Part shown: positions 11,701 through 19,696 of the stretch, piece by piece
Layout of the letters: each line of letters opens with the position of its first letter
How positions within the stretch are numbered: the stretch's first letter is position 1
Assembly (NCBI RefSeq): GCF_964340395.1
Contig: NC_135552.1
Location: 12,959,194 to 13,023,193, forward strand
Length of the DNA: 64,000 nt
Source: Glandiceps talaboti
Taxonomy: Eukaryota; Hemichordata; Enteropneusta; Spengelidae
Direction of reading: 5' to 3'
The notes under the pieces: model-generated
Seen by the model: the letters and a program-made list of their open reading frames with translations, nothing else
The model's database searches: none
What the model was told of the DNA's origin: nothing
Program-made: the position numbers and the translations under genes

Positions 11701-12027
11701 AGATGGAGACAAGTACAGTATATGGCAGATATATTTTGGAAACGTTGGACACATGAATACCTACCATCACTACAACAACGTCAAAAATGGTTGGAGACCA
11801 AACCCAATGTGGCTGTTGGAGATATTGTACTTATTGCTGATGAGAACACACCAAGATGTGCCTGGCCTATGGCTAAGGTGATTGAAGTAATGCCAGATAA
11901 TAAAGGGCTAGTACGGCGTGTGAAAGTGAAGACAAGATCTAATGTCTTGGAGAGACCAATCCACAAATTATGTATATTGTTGGAAGCAGATCAAGACAGA
12001 CATTATATCGGACAGAAAGATAATTAA
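5785..12027 (+). CDS. BEL/Pao gag-pol polyprotein, 2,080 codons, intact
   Basis: The start is the ATG at 5,785; the frame is open ten codons further upstream but without an ATG. The gag part has an N-terminal segment with repeated VKSEQVV-like words, a charged coiled coil (about residues 280-350), a DUF1759-type gag domain (about 420-495) and cysteine/histidine knuckles (about 640-700). Then follow a DUF1758-type aspartic protease with DNGS at its active site (about 780), reverse transcriptase with ADIEAMF (about 1,113) and YVDD (about 1,193), RNase H starting at a SDAS motif (about 1,376), an integrase zinc-binding H2C2 region (about 1,690-1,760), an integrase core with the D, D, E residues in GVDYFGP, RSDNGTN and CEVEHIINSR (about 1,779, 1,841 and 1,922), and a C-terminal DUF5641-like domain. 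It copies the element RNA into DNA and inserts it in the genome. All catalytic residues looked for are present. Confidence 0.96.
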   Translation: MDGEETEQYAELGAVGGEIEDSKRPHKPTPAFLEEERKRLKGQRSGACGQVTGRTNEIQVLLKNAESVEAVSEKLAEWEQAYVNLQEADKAYHSKLDVDEQKMDYAKWVVPKFQEFDEFRSKVSHWLQSKAKESATPDTARAEDQHVIEDQGNAATKAQQQFQQEQVKEPELVVNSLPVMKSEQVVSKEQVKEPEQVVNSLPVVKSEQVVRRKTVVKSEPVETVVKSSRSVKTEVDVEPDDSISNIGRKGHTKSRKHGSGGSGTSSRLSERSNTSLASAVAKRAALKARVAALKERQALEECEAKLRRQQEEIQRKKDMLAVNAEIAEEEAKIKAYEQYEDEEQDIEQSDICSSTQGRDVHQDNDQNMHIQMPVYNNGNGSNHGSNYNNMQTDLAAVLQHQNYMTKVFMDRNDQATLPPQTLPVFRGDPLKYRDFVMAFKSRIEAKTSSDEDRLYYLQQYTADEPGELVASCIHMDPNKGYKRARDLLEKRYGNSYVIGMAYTKEAEQWPDIKAEDKTAMCKFAVFLAKCENMMNGEVHLKELDYHKNLQMLVDKLPYKMREQWRRKTYDLLQHRPVEFRDLVRFVQKEADVMSNAVFGNLNHATQRREDKSNVKSGRRSSTRPKGSSFAISTDGNDNNGCDYCADSTHRLQECKKLASKPYKERMQFLKSKGLCYGCLTKTNHLVKGCGSKMTCGKCKRQHPTLLHQDRAETSDTTNKAVEPVAENSSTDNKTSDAKVGYVDVTCQYAGTKDLSGIPVILPVVLRCKSSGASVQTYAFLDNGSDAVFCTEAIRQQLNTGGQKTKLNVHTMTETKVVNSYILKGLEVTDLDGNNVIQLPATYTHSEIPVSKKDIVKQEDITRWPYLRNIHLPSINADIGLLIGNNVPKALEPWEVINSQDDGPYAVKTLLGWAVNGPLKGAGEVAERVSVNRIKVDIQIEQQLASYFNQEFSEKAIDDKPERSVEDTKFMHIMMNNTNCEDGHYQVPLPFRHPDVKMPNNRSVAEQRIKHLKRRFARDHQYHEDYKVFMETIINKGYAEKIPDQELEGEDGKKWYIPHHGVYHPQKRKIRVVFDCAAEFQGTSLNKELMQGPDLTNSLVGTLIRFRQEPVALMADIEAMFSQVAVPKEYHNFQRFLWWPEGDSDQPLQEYRMKVHIFGATSSPSCANYALKRTAEDSKKCYRPEVTNTIQNNFYVDDMLKSVSTNEQGVSLFRDLTKICKQGGFRLTKWISNHRPVLESIPEEERAKEVKNLDLDQDNLPMERALGMCWDVETDKFGFLIQIKDKPVTRRGILSVVSSVYDPLGIVAPAVLPPKMILQDLCKQKLGWDEQIPAKQQKKWEKWLVDLPKLEDGFSVNRCMKPKGYGEAVSTQLHHFSDASESGYGTVSYIRMVNNEDKVHCAFMLGKSRVAPLKQVTIPRMELSAATLAVRVDKSIKKELDMKVDETFFWTDSMTVLRYINNETARFHTFVANRVTVIREGSTPAQWRYVETSQNPADEASRGQPVDKFLQNKRWLNGPEFLWKPEAEWARDEVSSNSADMTQLQGDDLEVKREVTVNTVSVDESKETVNKLINHYSNWYALKKAVAWILRIKQNLMGKCKNTQTTNKKRQTSVFLSVKELQDAERAIISIVQQEAFKEEISVLKKHKESEKRAVKRASPVYKLDPMLGEDGLLRVGGRLGQSALPEEAKHPLILPKEAHISKLILRDIHETIGHLGRNCMISKLREKYWILRANTAARGLINECVTCRTLHPKTGGQKMSDLPIDRVTSDEPPFTKVGVDYFGPIEVKRGRSIVKRYGVIFTCLAMRAVHIEKADSLDTDSCINALRRFIARRGVVKVVRSDNGTNLVGTQRELKKEISNWNQAKIKGFLLRKEIDWIFNPPSGSHFGGVWERQIRTIRQILSAITKEQQLDDEGLQTLLCEVEHIINSRPITAVSDDARDPEALTPNMIITMKGASLPPSLTEKNDLYARRRWRQVQYMADIFWKRWTHEYLPSLQQRQKWLETKPNVAVGDIVLIADENTPRCAWPMAKVIEVMPDNKGLVRRVKVKTRSNVLERPIHKLCILLEADQDRHYIGQKDN

Positions 12028-12160
12028 ACGGACATAGAGTATTATTAGTACTTATGTAGTTACATGCTATAGAAACTTTAGGTTGAAATTTAGAAGAAAG
12101 ATTACTAATAGGCGTCTTGAAAATTGAAAGAAAAATTGTCTCATTTGAATATAACCGACA

Positions 12161-12174
12161 ATTGGGGGCCGGGA
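12161..12174 (+). promoter_or_regulatory. polypurine tract before the right LTR
   Basis: The G-rich run ATTGGGGGCCGGGA abuts the right LTR. It sits where plus-strand DNA synthesis is primed in LTR elements. Two cytosines interrupt it, so the exact primer is uncertain. Confidence 0.6.
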
Positions 12175-12889
12175 TGTAGACGCCAGATTTGCTATTATAG
12201 TATTTGTTTGGTCAAAGTCAACAAACCTCAGATTATTGAGTCATATGAATTGATTTACAAGTTCAGCCCATGAGGGCATTGTTCCAAATTCCACACATTC
12301 CATGTTTGGTGCACGTGTGTTTGAACTTAAACTTCATTCGAAGGCTAGAGAGCAGTGTGACAACACAATAGTTTTACGGCTACGTTAGGCTTCGTTAGGC
12401 TCCGTGAGGCTCCGCTGGATCTATATATAAGGCTTCGTGAGGCTTCGTGAAGCTCCGCTAGACCAGTTATAACAAAAGGCTTTGTGACATCATTACCTAG
12501 AAGACTGTGAATAACTCGTTGGACTATTACTTAAGACACTATGGAAACAGGTATTACATTCAGTGAACGACCTATATATTGACTGTGAATTGACATCGGA
12601 CTAATCTGGACTTACCAATAATTATAGGACATTAGAATAGTTTCTAGAAGTTGTTATATTTGATTTCATCGATTAAACTTACGGATTTCTCATTTGATAC
12701 CGTATTTGGATTGTGGACATTGTGGCTTTGAAATCGGTGTGGCAACAGACGGATGATTCTAGTGTATATGGTGAGTAACCTGCTGTAGGATATTGGAACT
12801 AAACGGGCTTGTAGAACTATAAACACGTGACTCTCTAGATATAAGGCGTTGCAGAGAACATTAGGCATTATAAGGCTGCGACATCTACA
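12175..12889 (+). repeat. right (3') LTR
   Basis: This 715-bp copy matches the left LTR with no difference seen. Read on the opposite strand, its right end supplies the last 82 codons, including the stop, to the broken TLR-A ectodomain frame. Confidence 0.95.
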
Positions 12890-15088
12890 GGATGGTTGAA
12901 CTTTAACCTTTCTGTCCGTTTTCATCCATCCTACAAAGTCCTTCATTTTACACTCTGAGCAATCAAAATTATTGTTGTCAACAATTAAAGTCGTCAAATT
13001 GCGTAATGATTTGATAACGTTTGTATTTACTCCAGTGATATCAGTGTCCACAATAGTCAGATTTTCTAAATGTGAAAATGTTGGCAGCAAGTCATCCATG
13101 AATTTAACCGCCAGATCTTGTACAGCCGTGAAAGACAGCTCTTTTGCATTTGGGAATAATTTCAAGAAGTCAAAAAGATCAGGTGGATTTGTAAAATAGA
13201 CATCCTGAAGAGTTACTGATACTAAAGAAGGGAGGAGTGGCTTGCCTTGAATTGGGAAAAGACATTTGTTCTCAATACTTAGAGTTTGTAATCTTGAGAT
13301 GTTAGGAAAAACTATTTCAAAATCTATACAAGTGTCTCTCAATAGACTGTCAATAGACAAGTGTTGAAGTGATGGAACATTAAAAGCTCGTCCCACAACA
13401 TTGGCAGTCATTATTAATATCGTCAGATTTTGAAGTCTTTTCAAGTTAACTCCTAGAGGACCCATTACATAAATATTATCAAAGTTTTTGATATTCAGCA
13501 CTTCCAAAGAAATTAATTCAGAGAATATTTCATAATCAAGTTTTATAAGATCATTGTGTGACAAATTTAATATTTTCAGTTTTCTCAGTGAAAAGAAAGC
13601 CTCAGAATGAATCGAAGTTATCCTGTTTTGAGACATATCCATCTCTATTAGAGAGGTCATGTTTATAAAAGCATTAGATGGAACCTTACCTATTAACCCA
13701 TTGTGATAAAGGGACAAGTATTGTAAAGTGGTGAGATTTTGTAAGTTGTTCAACAGTTTTTCCATTCGATATGATTGCTTGAATGTATTCAGGCGTATTC
13801 GCAATGTTGTCAGAGATGTCAAATCACTGAACACTCCATGTGATACATCATCAAACTGGTTTCCGTATAACATCAAGGTTTCTAAATTTTGTAAGCCATT
13901 TAGCATTCCCATTGGAAGTTTGAATTCATAATTTCCTCTTAATTTCAAAGTTTTCAAGTATGGCATCCATTGGAAAACCCCAGCAGACAAGTCTGTTTCT
14001 TCAACGGAGATATTTTCTATCAACATTTCTTCTACCTGTGATGTTCTCAAACCTTTAAAAATGGTAGGTGTTATCTTCAATTCCGGTATTACTTGTCCCA
14101 GTCTCAGAGTTTTGACACCAGAATGTTCAAGATCATACATTAACTTTTCCATACATTCACTGTTGATGTAATTACCAATCAGGTCTAATGTTACAGCTCT
14201 GACACCACCAAATGTACCATTAATTGGGCATTTCAATTCGTTTACTGATAAACTCAGCTCTTGCAGTGGGGAGTCCCTAAACATAATATTCTTTACAAAG
14301 TCATATGAATCACTTATTCTATTTCCAGCAAGAGAAAGTATTTTGAGTTTCGGAAAATCACTCAATTCAATTTTGCCACAATAATTGTTAAAGTATGCCT
14401 GATTTAAAGAGATCATTTCAATATTTCTCAAAGGTTTCAGGGGTTGACTTGGAAAACATACCAGTTTACTGACATCCATATTTAATTTTTGTAGTTTGTT
14501 CAGATCTTCAAATGTGTCGTCTGCTACTTCAGCTATCCTGTTCGCGTAAAGACGTAAATCTTGCAAGTTCTCAAGTCCTTCGAGGGATGAGGATGACAGC
14601 ATCACAATTTTATTGAGACTTAAATCCAATATCAGTAATTTCTTCAGGGGAGTGAACAAGTGGTCCGTAATGCTCGTGAGATTGTTTATGTGCATGTCCA
14701 GTATTTCTAGTTGAGTGACATCCTTGAAAGTGTAGTCCTCAATTAAGGACATACTATTATGGGTGAGATTCAGTACTTTAAGTTGATGAAGACCTCGCAG
14801 AGAGTCAGACTGTAGAGTTTGTATCTCGTTCAGGTAAAGATTAAGTCGATGTAATTTTGTAAGACTTGTCAAACTGCCTGGTGATACAGAGGTGATTTTG
14901 TTCATAGCAATGTCAAGATCTGTTGCAAAGGATGGTAAATTCCCAGGGATTCTATCCAATTTTCTCTGACTGCAGTCCACGTAAGACTGGTTGTACACCT
15001 TGCATGGTACATCTGAGATGACCACATGAATATCAGCAATCAGGAGTAAGATTCCCAGCTGGAGAACTGTATAGTATGTCATAAACAT
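12644..15088 (-). CDS. TLR-A ectodomain, reading into the retrotransposon LTR
   Basis: The minus-strand start ATG is at 15,088; an upstream in-frame TTG at 15,115 is not used. The N-terminus has a signal peptide (about residues 1-26, hydrophobic core VLQLGILLLIADI), an N-terminal cysteine cap (CKVYNQSYVDC), more than twenty leucine-rich repeats and a C-terminal cap with CSEC and a conserved tryptophan. Host coding sequence ends at 12,890; the frame then continues antisense through the LTR for 82 more codons and stops at 12,644, losing the membrane helix and TIR. The single C-terminal cap next to the membrane resembles the vertebrate-type (single cysteine cluster) arrangement. Joined to 4,482-3,775 the original gene would have encoded 968 residues against 973 in TLR-B, with no other break. 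As it stands it predicts a secreted, signalling-dead fragment. Confidence 0.93.
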   Translation of the reverse strand: MFMTYYTVLQLGILLLIADIHVVISDVPCKVYNQSYVDCSQRKLDRIPGNLPSFATDLDIAMNKITSVSPGSLTSLTKLHRLNLYLNEIQTLQSDSLRGLHQLKVLNLTHNSMSLIEDYTFKDVTQLEILDMHINNLTSITDHLFTPLKKLLILDLSLNKIVMLSSSSLEGLENLQDLRLYANRIAEVADDTFEDLNKLQKLNMDVSKLVCFPSQPLKPLRNIEMISLNQAYFNNYCGKIELSDFPKLKILSLAGNRISDSYDFVKNIMFRDSPLQELSLSVNELKCPINGTFGGVRAVTLDLIGNYINSECMEKLMYDLEHSGVKTLRLGQVIPELKITPTIFKGLRTSQVEEMLIENISVEETDLSAGVFQWMPYLKTLKLRGNYEFKLPMGMLNGLQNLETLMLYGNQFDDVSHGVFSDLTSLTTLRIRLNTFKQSYRMEKLLNNLQNLTTLQYLSLYHNGLIGKVPSNAFINMTSLIEMDMSQNRITSIHSEAFFSLRKLKILNLSHNDLIKLDYEIFSELISLEVLNIKNFDNIYVMGPLGVNLKRLQNLTILIMTANVVGRAFNVPSLQHLSIDSLLRDTCIDFEIVFPNISRLQTLSIENKCLFPIQGKPLLPSLVSVTLQDVYFTNPPDLFDFLKLFPNAKELSFTAVQDLAVKFMDDLLPTFSHLENLTIVDTDITGVNTNVIKSLRNLTTLIVDNNNFDCSECKMKDFVGWMKTDRKVKVQPSCRCRSLIMPNVLCNALYLESHVFIVLQARLVPISYSRLLTIYTRIIRLLPHRFQSHNVHNPNTVSNEKSVSLIDEIKYNNF
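12890..12894. repeat. target site duplication GGATG, right copy
   Basis: This is the second copy of the 5-bp duplication that flanks the BEL/Pao element. It is followed directly by TLR-A sequence (GTTGAACTTTAACC) homologous to TLR-B at 20,408 onward. Confidence 0.9.
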
Positions 15089-15188
15089 CTTGTCAAAATG
15101 TTGTGTTTTTTTCAATGTAAGAAGAAATATCTCAGATCAGGTACTCACGGTGTCTAGTCAGCAACTAGGAGAACATGACACCAACCTG

Positions 15189-15210
15189 ACGCTATATATG
15201 TATATATGGT
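15189..15210 (-). promoter_or_regulatory. TATA-like promoter of TLR-A
   Basis: On the minus strand CCATATATACATATATAG lies about 100 bp upstream of the start codon. TLR-B has CCATATATAAAGAG in the corresponding place. Between TATA and ATG both genes share the block GTGAGTAC, one variable base, TGATCTGAGATA, which is conserved beyond the coding part. Confidence 0.5.
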
Positions 15211-17927
15211 GATTGCACACCTTCACTTCGTGACTGTCAGATTTATTAACGTAAATATTGTAATAATCTTTTGATCATCGTTTGATCACACACTTCCCGT
15301 TTGTTCTTGTTGGTTGGTGTGATGTATGGTAATGTATGTAAATCTTACATTAATATTCATTAGCTTCAAACGGTGAACGTTACACGATATGTATATGTGT
15401 ATGTAAATATGTATGATCTATGGACACCTATAACTAGTCTAGAGGCTAAGTGTGGCTTCAAATCTCACGATCTCTCTTCATTCACCCCGTCTAGTTCAGT
15501 AAAGAAATCATAAACCAAAATTTGCTCATTTAAATAAGTAAATATCCAATTGTTAGAATAATGTAAACAATGTATAAGTGGAATCCTGAGCTGACAAATA
15601 CACCACATTTCAACCCTCATTTGGAAGTTGAAATTTTATCTCAAAATCTCAACACCTGTTTGAGCTACTGTGAGAAGTGATTCGAAGCCATTGATAGCCT
15701 CTGGACTAATGAAGTGTATGGATATACCAAAACAGAAAAGATAGAGGAGCCCTTCTTGTAACAGATTTGCAAATAAAGAAGAACCCCAAAGCAGCAGTTG
15801 GAAGCAAAATGTATGAAGCTATGTATGCAAATAAAGTATACTCAAATGTAGAAGTCGGAGACTAAATATATGACACCAAATATGTAGATAAAGCAGAAAC
15901 AAAATTTATGATATATATGCAACTGAAGTTTCAATAGAAAGAATTCAGGAATTAAATTTAATCGTTTGTAAGTCATGTAAGTCTGAGTCGGAAATTGAAT
16001 GTATCGCAAAAACACGTAATATTAAGTTTCATTGATACTGTCAAAGTTACTTTCAGATCCCGATTTTATAGAGAAGCCAAAATAGGCAGCTGATTTAACA
16101 AAAATACAGTCAACTTTGTGATTGTGTACTTTCTAGAACGCTTATTAATTATGATCATTGCATTCACCTGTCCCGATCCAGAGAACCAGATGCTCTGTGA
16201 TAACTGAGGTCTTGGTAAACTCTAGTTTCACTAGGTATCACAGTGGAGTCGAGACTTCAGAATATCAAATTTAAGAAAACGTAATTCCCTCGAGTTCTCA
16301 CGAAGTCACAATCTATGCAACTATAAACCATCTATAAATACTACAACAATACATACACGTGTTTATATGTTCCTTGTATTTGTTTCATCGAACATAAATG
16401 CGACATAAAGACAGAATGACGCAATGTACTGTACAAACTGTACAGGAATATACTTAGTAGGCATAAAGCAATTGATAAATACTGACATAAACCTCGTGTG
16501 GCGGACACTTGTGACTTTGACAAACTTTTATAACTTTTTAATTACCAATCTGAGTAAAGTCTGAAGTAGGAAAACGGTTTGATTCCATTTATCTTTTTTA
16601 TTTATTTCCTTCCTATATTATTGTCCATTATATTTTATTTTATTGTTCTGGGTGTAATCATCTCTATGAAATAAATACGACTTACAGCATAAGGGGAAAA
16701 TAAAGATTTAGATAAAGGAACCAAGCAGTATTCCTACATCAGACTGTTTTAGTTCCGTATTAGACTGTAAGACATACGACTTGTTTGTTCAGTTTGAATT
16801 GTTTGCTCAGCTTGACAGGTCGTAAGTAGTTACATGCTAGCATGCTAGGCATTCTCGCAAACCAGAGTTATTATTTCTACCACTACATTTCGAACCTGTG
16901 GTAGGCTCGTTAAGAACGTTGCCGTAAAACAGGCTGTGGTTTGCGACGATGCGTGCTAGGCAGAACTTAAATCAACCAGGCAGTCGAGGGAGAATAATAT
17001 ATACTGCTTCAAAATTTTTGAAATGTGAATTTCCTGACACTTTTCTTACATACCAGCAGACGAGAACATGATTGCGTGAAACCAGCAACACTGTTTACAT
17101 AAGTGACATCATAAAGTCTCCCTTTCCTCTCGATTTATGTAATCATGAAAAAATTAAGTGATTAATTCTGATCACTCTTTTCCCGTTGTTCTTCCATGTA
17201 GGTGGAGGCATATTGTACTGTCCGTAACCTCAAATTAAAAATTATTTAAAATCAATTGTTGAATTGTATATTGTCGGTAATATGCATATTTAAATATATA
17301 TAATATATCTAAAGAATATAGATATTTTTAACACAATGTAATTGCTAAAACTTTAATAATAAGACCTTCAAATTTGACTGCAATATACATTTTTTGTACT
17401 TTGAAATAGCCCTTGAGGTCGATAAGACCTTAAAATTACATGTATGCAGGGACTGAACACGTTTTTGCTAATTTGGTGCGGAGTATATATTTGCATAAAC
17501 TAATCTAGTATTGGTTTTACTGGTGATACATGCCCTAAACCTTATTGAATATATGTCTTACGGTATGTCTTCCACATGACAAAGGTTGGGTTGACCTCTG
17601 AGCTAAACATATGACATGTCATGATGTTAATGAAGAGCATGCAAAAGTTAAATATTTATCCAAAGACATCGTCATAAACCACATCCTTTTTTACGGCACC
17701 GTCAGCGCAAAACAATATGCTCTGGCTTGCGAGAATGATCCAAAGGTGGATTGATTCAAAAAGGAATGTCTGAGATGTGTATTGGTAGAGACGCAGACGG
17801 TGATAAAAGTAAGTTCTTCAAATGAATGTTTGCACATATACTTGTACCATTGAAGTCAAGCTCTATGAATAAAATGACGTATGAGGGAAAAAAGTGCACA
17901 TAATTCTACATACAGTATTATATCAAC
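15211..17927. other. TLR-A upstream region, no supported gene
   Basis: It contains the TLR-A 5' flank homologous to that of TLR-B, a transposon-like repeat (15,434-15,710) and diverged copies of a short coding-like segment at 16,850-16,975 (plus strand) and 17,640-17,740 (minus strand), described under 17,948-18,116. No exon series could be built. Confidence 0.5.
15434..15710. mobile_element. MITE family 1, copy upstream of TLR-A
   Basis: It starts with CTAGTCTAGAGGCTAAG and ends with the inverted counterpart GATAGCCTCTGGACTAAT, with a shared interior (ACCCCGTCTA, TTAGAATAATGTA). Copies occur at 23,005-23,362 and, inverted, at 42,587-42,943. It lies about 350 bp upstream of the TLR-A start codon. 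Confidence 0.75.
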
Positions 17928-17947
17928 CTATATAAATGTAAGAGTTC

Positions 17948-18116
17948 TGACAGTGATTACTGACCCTTTGTCATGGCTGAGTGGGAAGTCAACGTCGTAA
18001 ACCACACACCTCTTTACGGCACCGTCCACAACGTACCCGCAAGAGGCATATTTTGTTGCTTCAGCAGAAATATTTGCTGAGATGAATTGTGACATTGTGA
18101 GAAGTGCGTACAGCAT
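17948..18116 (-). CDS. possible secreted small-protein exon (uncertain)
   Basis: An ATG at 18,116 opens a frame with a signal-peptide-like start (MLYALLTMSQFISA) followed by a mature part with cysteines in ASCGYVVDGAVKRCVVYD. A GTGCCGTAAA-centred segment of it recurs, diverged and with stops, at 17,640-17,740 on the same strand and at 16,850-16,975 on the opposite strand, so this is a duplicated coding-like unit and not pure chance. The family is not recognised. The 3' end is set arbitrarily at a GGGTCAGTAATC that could be a weak splice donor; unspliced, the frame runs to 17,928. Confidence 0.25.
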
Positions 18117-18295
18117 AAATATAAGGAACACTTGTACTTAGATACAAGAAAAAAAGACTAAAAATACACACAAATTCCAATACTCTGAAACCATGGGATG
18201 TTAAAATATTTGAAAAATTTTTTTATTGTTGAAACCATCATAGCCGCGTTTGCGTTGTGGGTTTTCAGTTAATGTTCGATATCATATCACTACTT

Positions 18296-18511
18296 CAATC
18301 TGATTAAAATCCGATGTAGATGTCGGCTAATCGTGCATTGCTATCTTACCATCGTTTATATATTTAGCTTGAATTGACCTTCGTAGTACATGTTTACATT
18401 AATATTTTATTAGCCTGATCGTACTATGAAGGTCAATTCAAGCTAAATAACGATGGTAAGATAGCAATGTACGATTAGCCGACATCTACATCGGATTTTA
18501 ATCAGATTGAT
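18296..18511. mobile_element. MITE family 2 (long foldback), copy 1
   Basis: This is a near-perfect palindrome: the left arm starts CAATCTGATTAAAATCCGAT and the right arm ends in its inverse, with arms of about 100 bp around a short AT-rich centre. The flanking sequence ATCACTACTT is present on both sides, a 10-bp target duplication. Further copies are at 43,440-43,681 and about 44,087-44,308, and solo ends are near 56,095 and 60,577. Long terminal inverted repeats with 9-10 bp duplications suit a Mutator-like (MULE) nonautonomous element. Confidence 0.85.
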
Positions 18512-19696
18512 CACTACTTGTAAGTCATGAGACTTGATTAGTTTTGCATACAATGCAAACTGAGTATCAAGACTAGTTTCAGATCCACCATAATTCACTG
18601 ATATGCTCATGTGGTCAAACAAAATGCAATGGGTTTGTTTATACACGCAATGATTTTGTGTGTGGAGAGAGATAATAATGTAGACATCACATATTTATTT
18701 GAGTCCGAAATATGTTGAAAGTAAACAAGGCAGACATACGACAAGTGCCCCCTCATACATCAATAAAGTGCTTTGAATACATTATTTGATACAGATAAAA
18801 GTATGGCTGAATAGAATATAATACAGAAATAATATAGAAGTGTTGAATACTACGTTCTATGTTCGATCATTATATTGGCCCCTTTTGTGTAGCGTCTATG
18901 ATTCAATACTAACAAGAATGACGAATATTACGTGCATAGTACTATGTTCTATCTCAGACCACCAAACGTTTTCTGAGTTTCTGTGGATAACGTTTTCATA
19001 ATCATGACCTTGATCATGTAACAACACTTATTTGATCAACAATTATTCTGGTTCACTGGAGTATATGAAACGTTCAACAATCTCAAAAATATTTTTAATT
19101 TAAGTTGCAAAAAGCCACAATTTAATATAATGTAGCTAAATGTAAATTGGTCCCAAGTATTTTTAGATTCATTATTTCATATTGAGTCATCATCCATTGC
19201 AATTATCTGAATAAAGATTTCATCTCTGAATATTTACCACTGATAATATATGATATATAACTCATATAACACGCATAAAGACTAACTTGTAAAAAACAGC
19301 ACACGTACATGAGAACAACATGAAGTCTGGTAAAGCCGAGAACATCTGTCACTATGGTTCTGTTAAAATGAAATACATTTACAAGATTTAGAAATGTCTT
19401 TACAATACACTGTTTATACTTCAATTTGCCTTTGTAATATTAAACATCATGCAGTTCAGATTTTCAACTGTCTTTCAATTTCTCAACGTGAAAACTTCAA
19501 ATTTAATTAACATTTTTGCTGAAATACGTTTGTTCTCCGTCATTATATTTGTACGTATGATCTATCACATTAAAATCAGAATCAAGTGTAATTAATACTA
19601 ATATACATTGATAACACTAGAATATATATGGAAATCTGCTGACAACTTCCTTGGTCACATCCCTGCTTGAAAGTGTGAAAACGCACTGTTAAAATC
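18512..19696. other. region between MITE copy 1 and TLR-B, no supported gene
   Basis: The first 130 bp (18,512-18,640) contain a minus-strand coding-like segment (ETSLDTQFALYAKLIKS) also found, diverged, at about 23,990-24,110. The part next to TLR-B (about 19,450-19,696) matches the 3' flank of TLR-A. The rest shows only short frames. Confidence 0.45.

Larger units (their letters stand above)
4488..12889 (+). mobile_element. complete BEL/Pao LTR retrotransposon inserted in TLR-A
   Basis: The element is 8,402 bp: a 715-bp LTR, a leader, one long gag-pol frame, a short purine-rich tract and a second 715-bp LTR. It lies antisense to the TLR-A gene it interrupts. The LTRs begin TGTAGA and end TCTACA, giving the usual TG..CA ends, and it is flanked by a 5-bp duplication. 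I found no difference between the two LTRs on reading them side by side, and the gag-pol frame has no stop or frameshift. Both facts indicate an insertion too recent to have decayed. Only about 147 bp separate the gag-pol stop from the right LTR, so there is no room for an envelope gene. BEL/Pao elements are widespread in animals but absent from mammals. Confidence 0.96.

Noticed and set aside
6037-11966. Many minus-strand frames and one plus-strand out-of-frame reading frame inside the retrotransposon
   Set aside because: They are shadows of the gag-pol frame, with no domain or independent support.
12028-12174. Possible envelope gene after gag-pol
   Set aside because: Only about 147 bp are available before the right LTR and there is no substantial frame.
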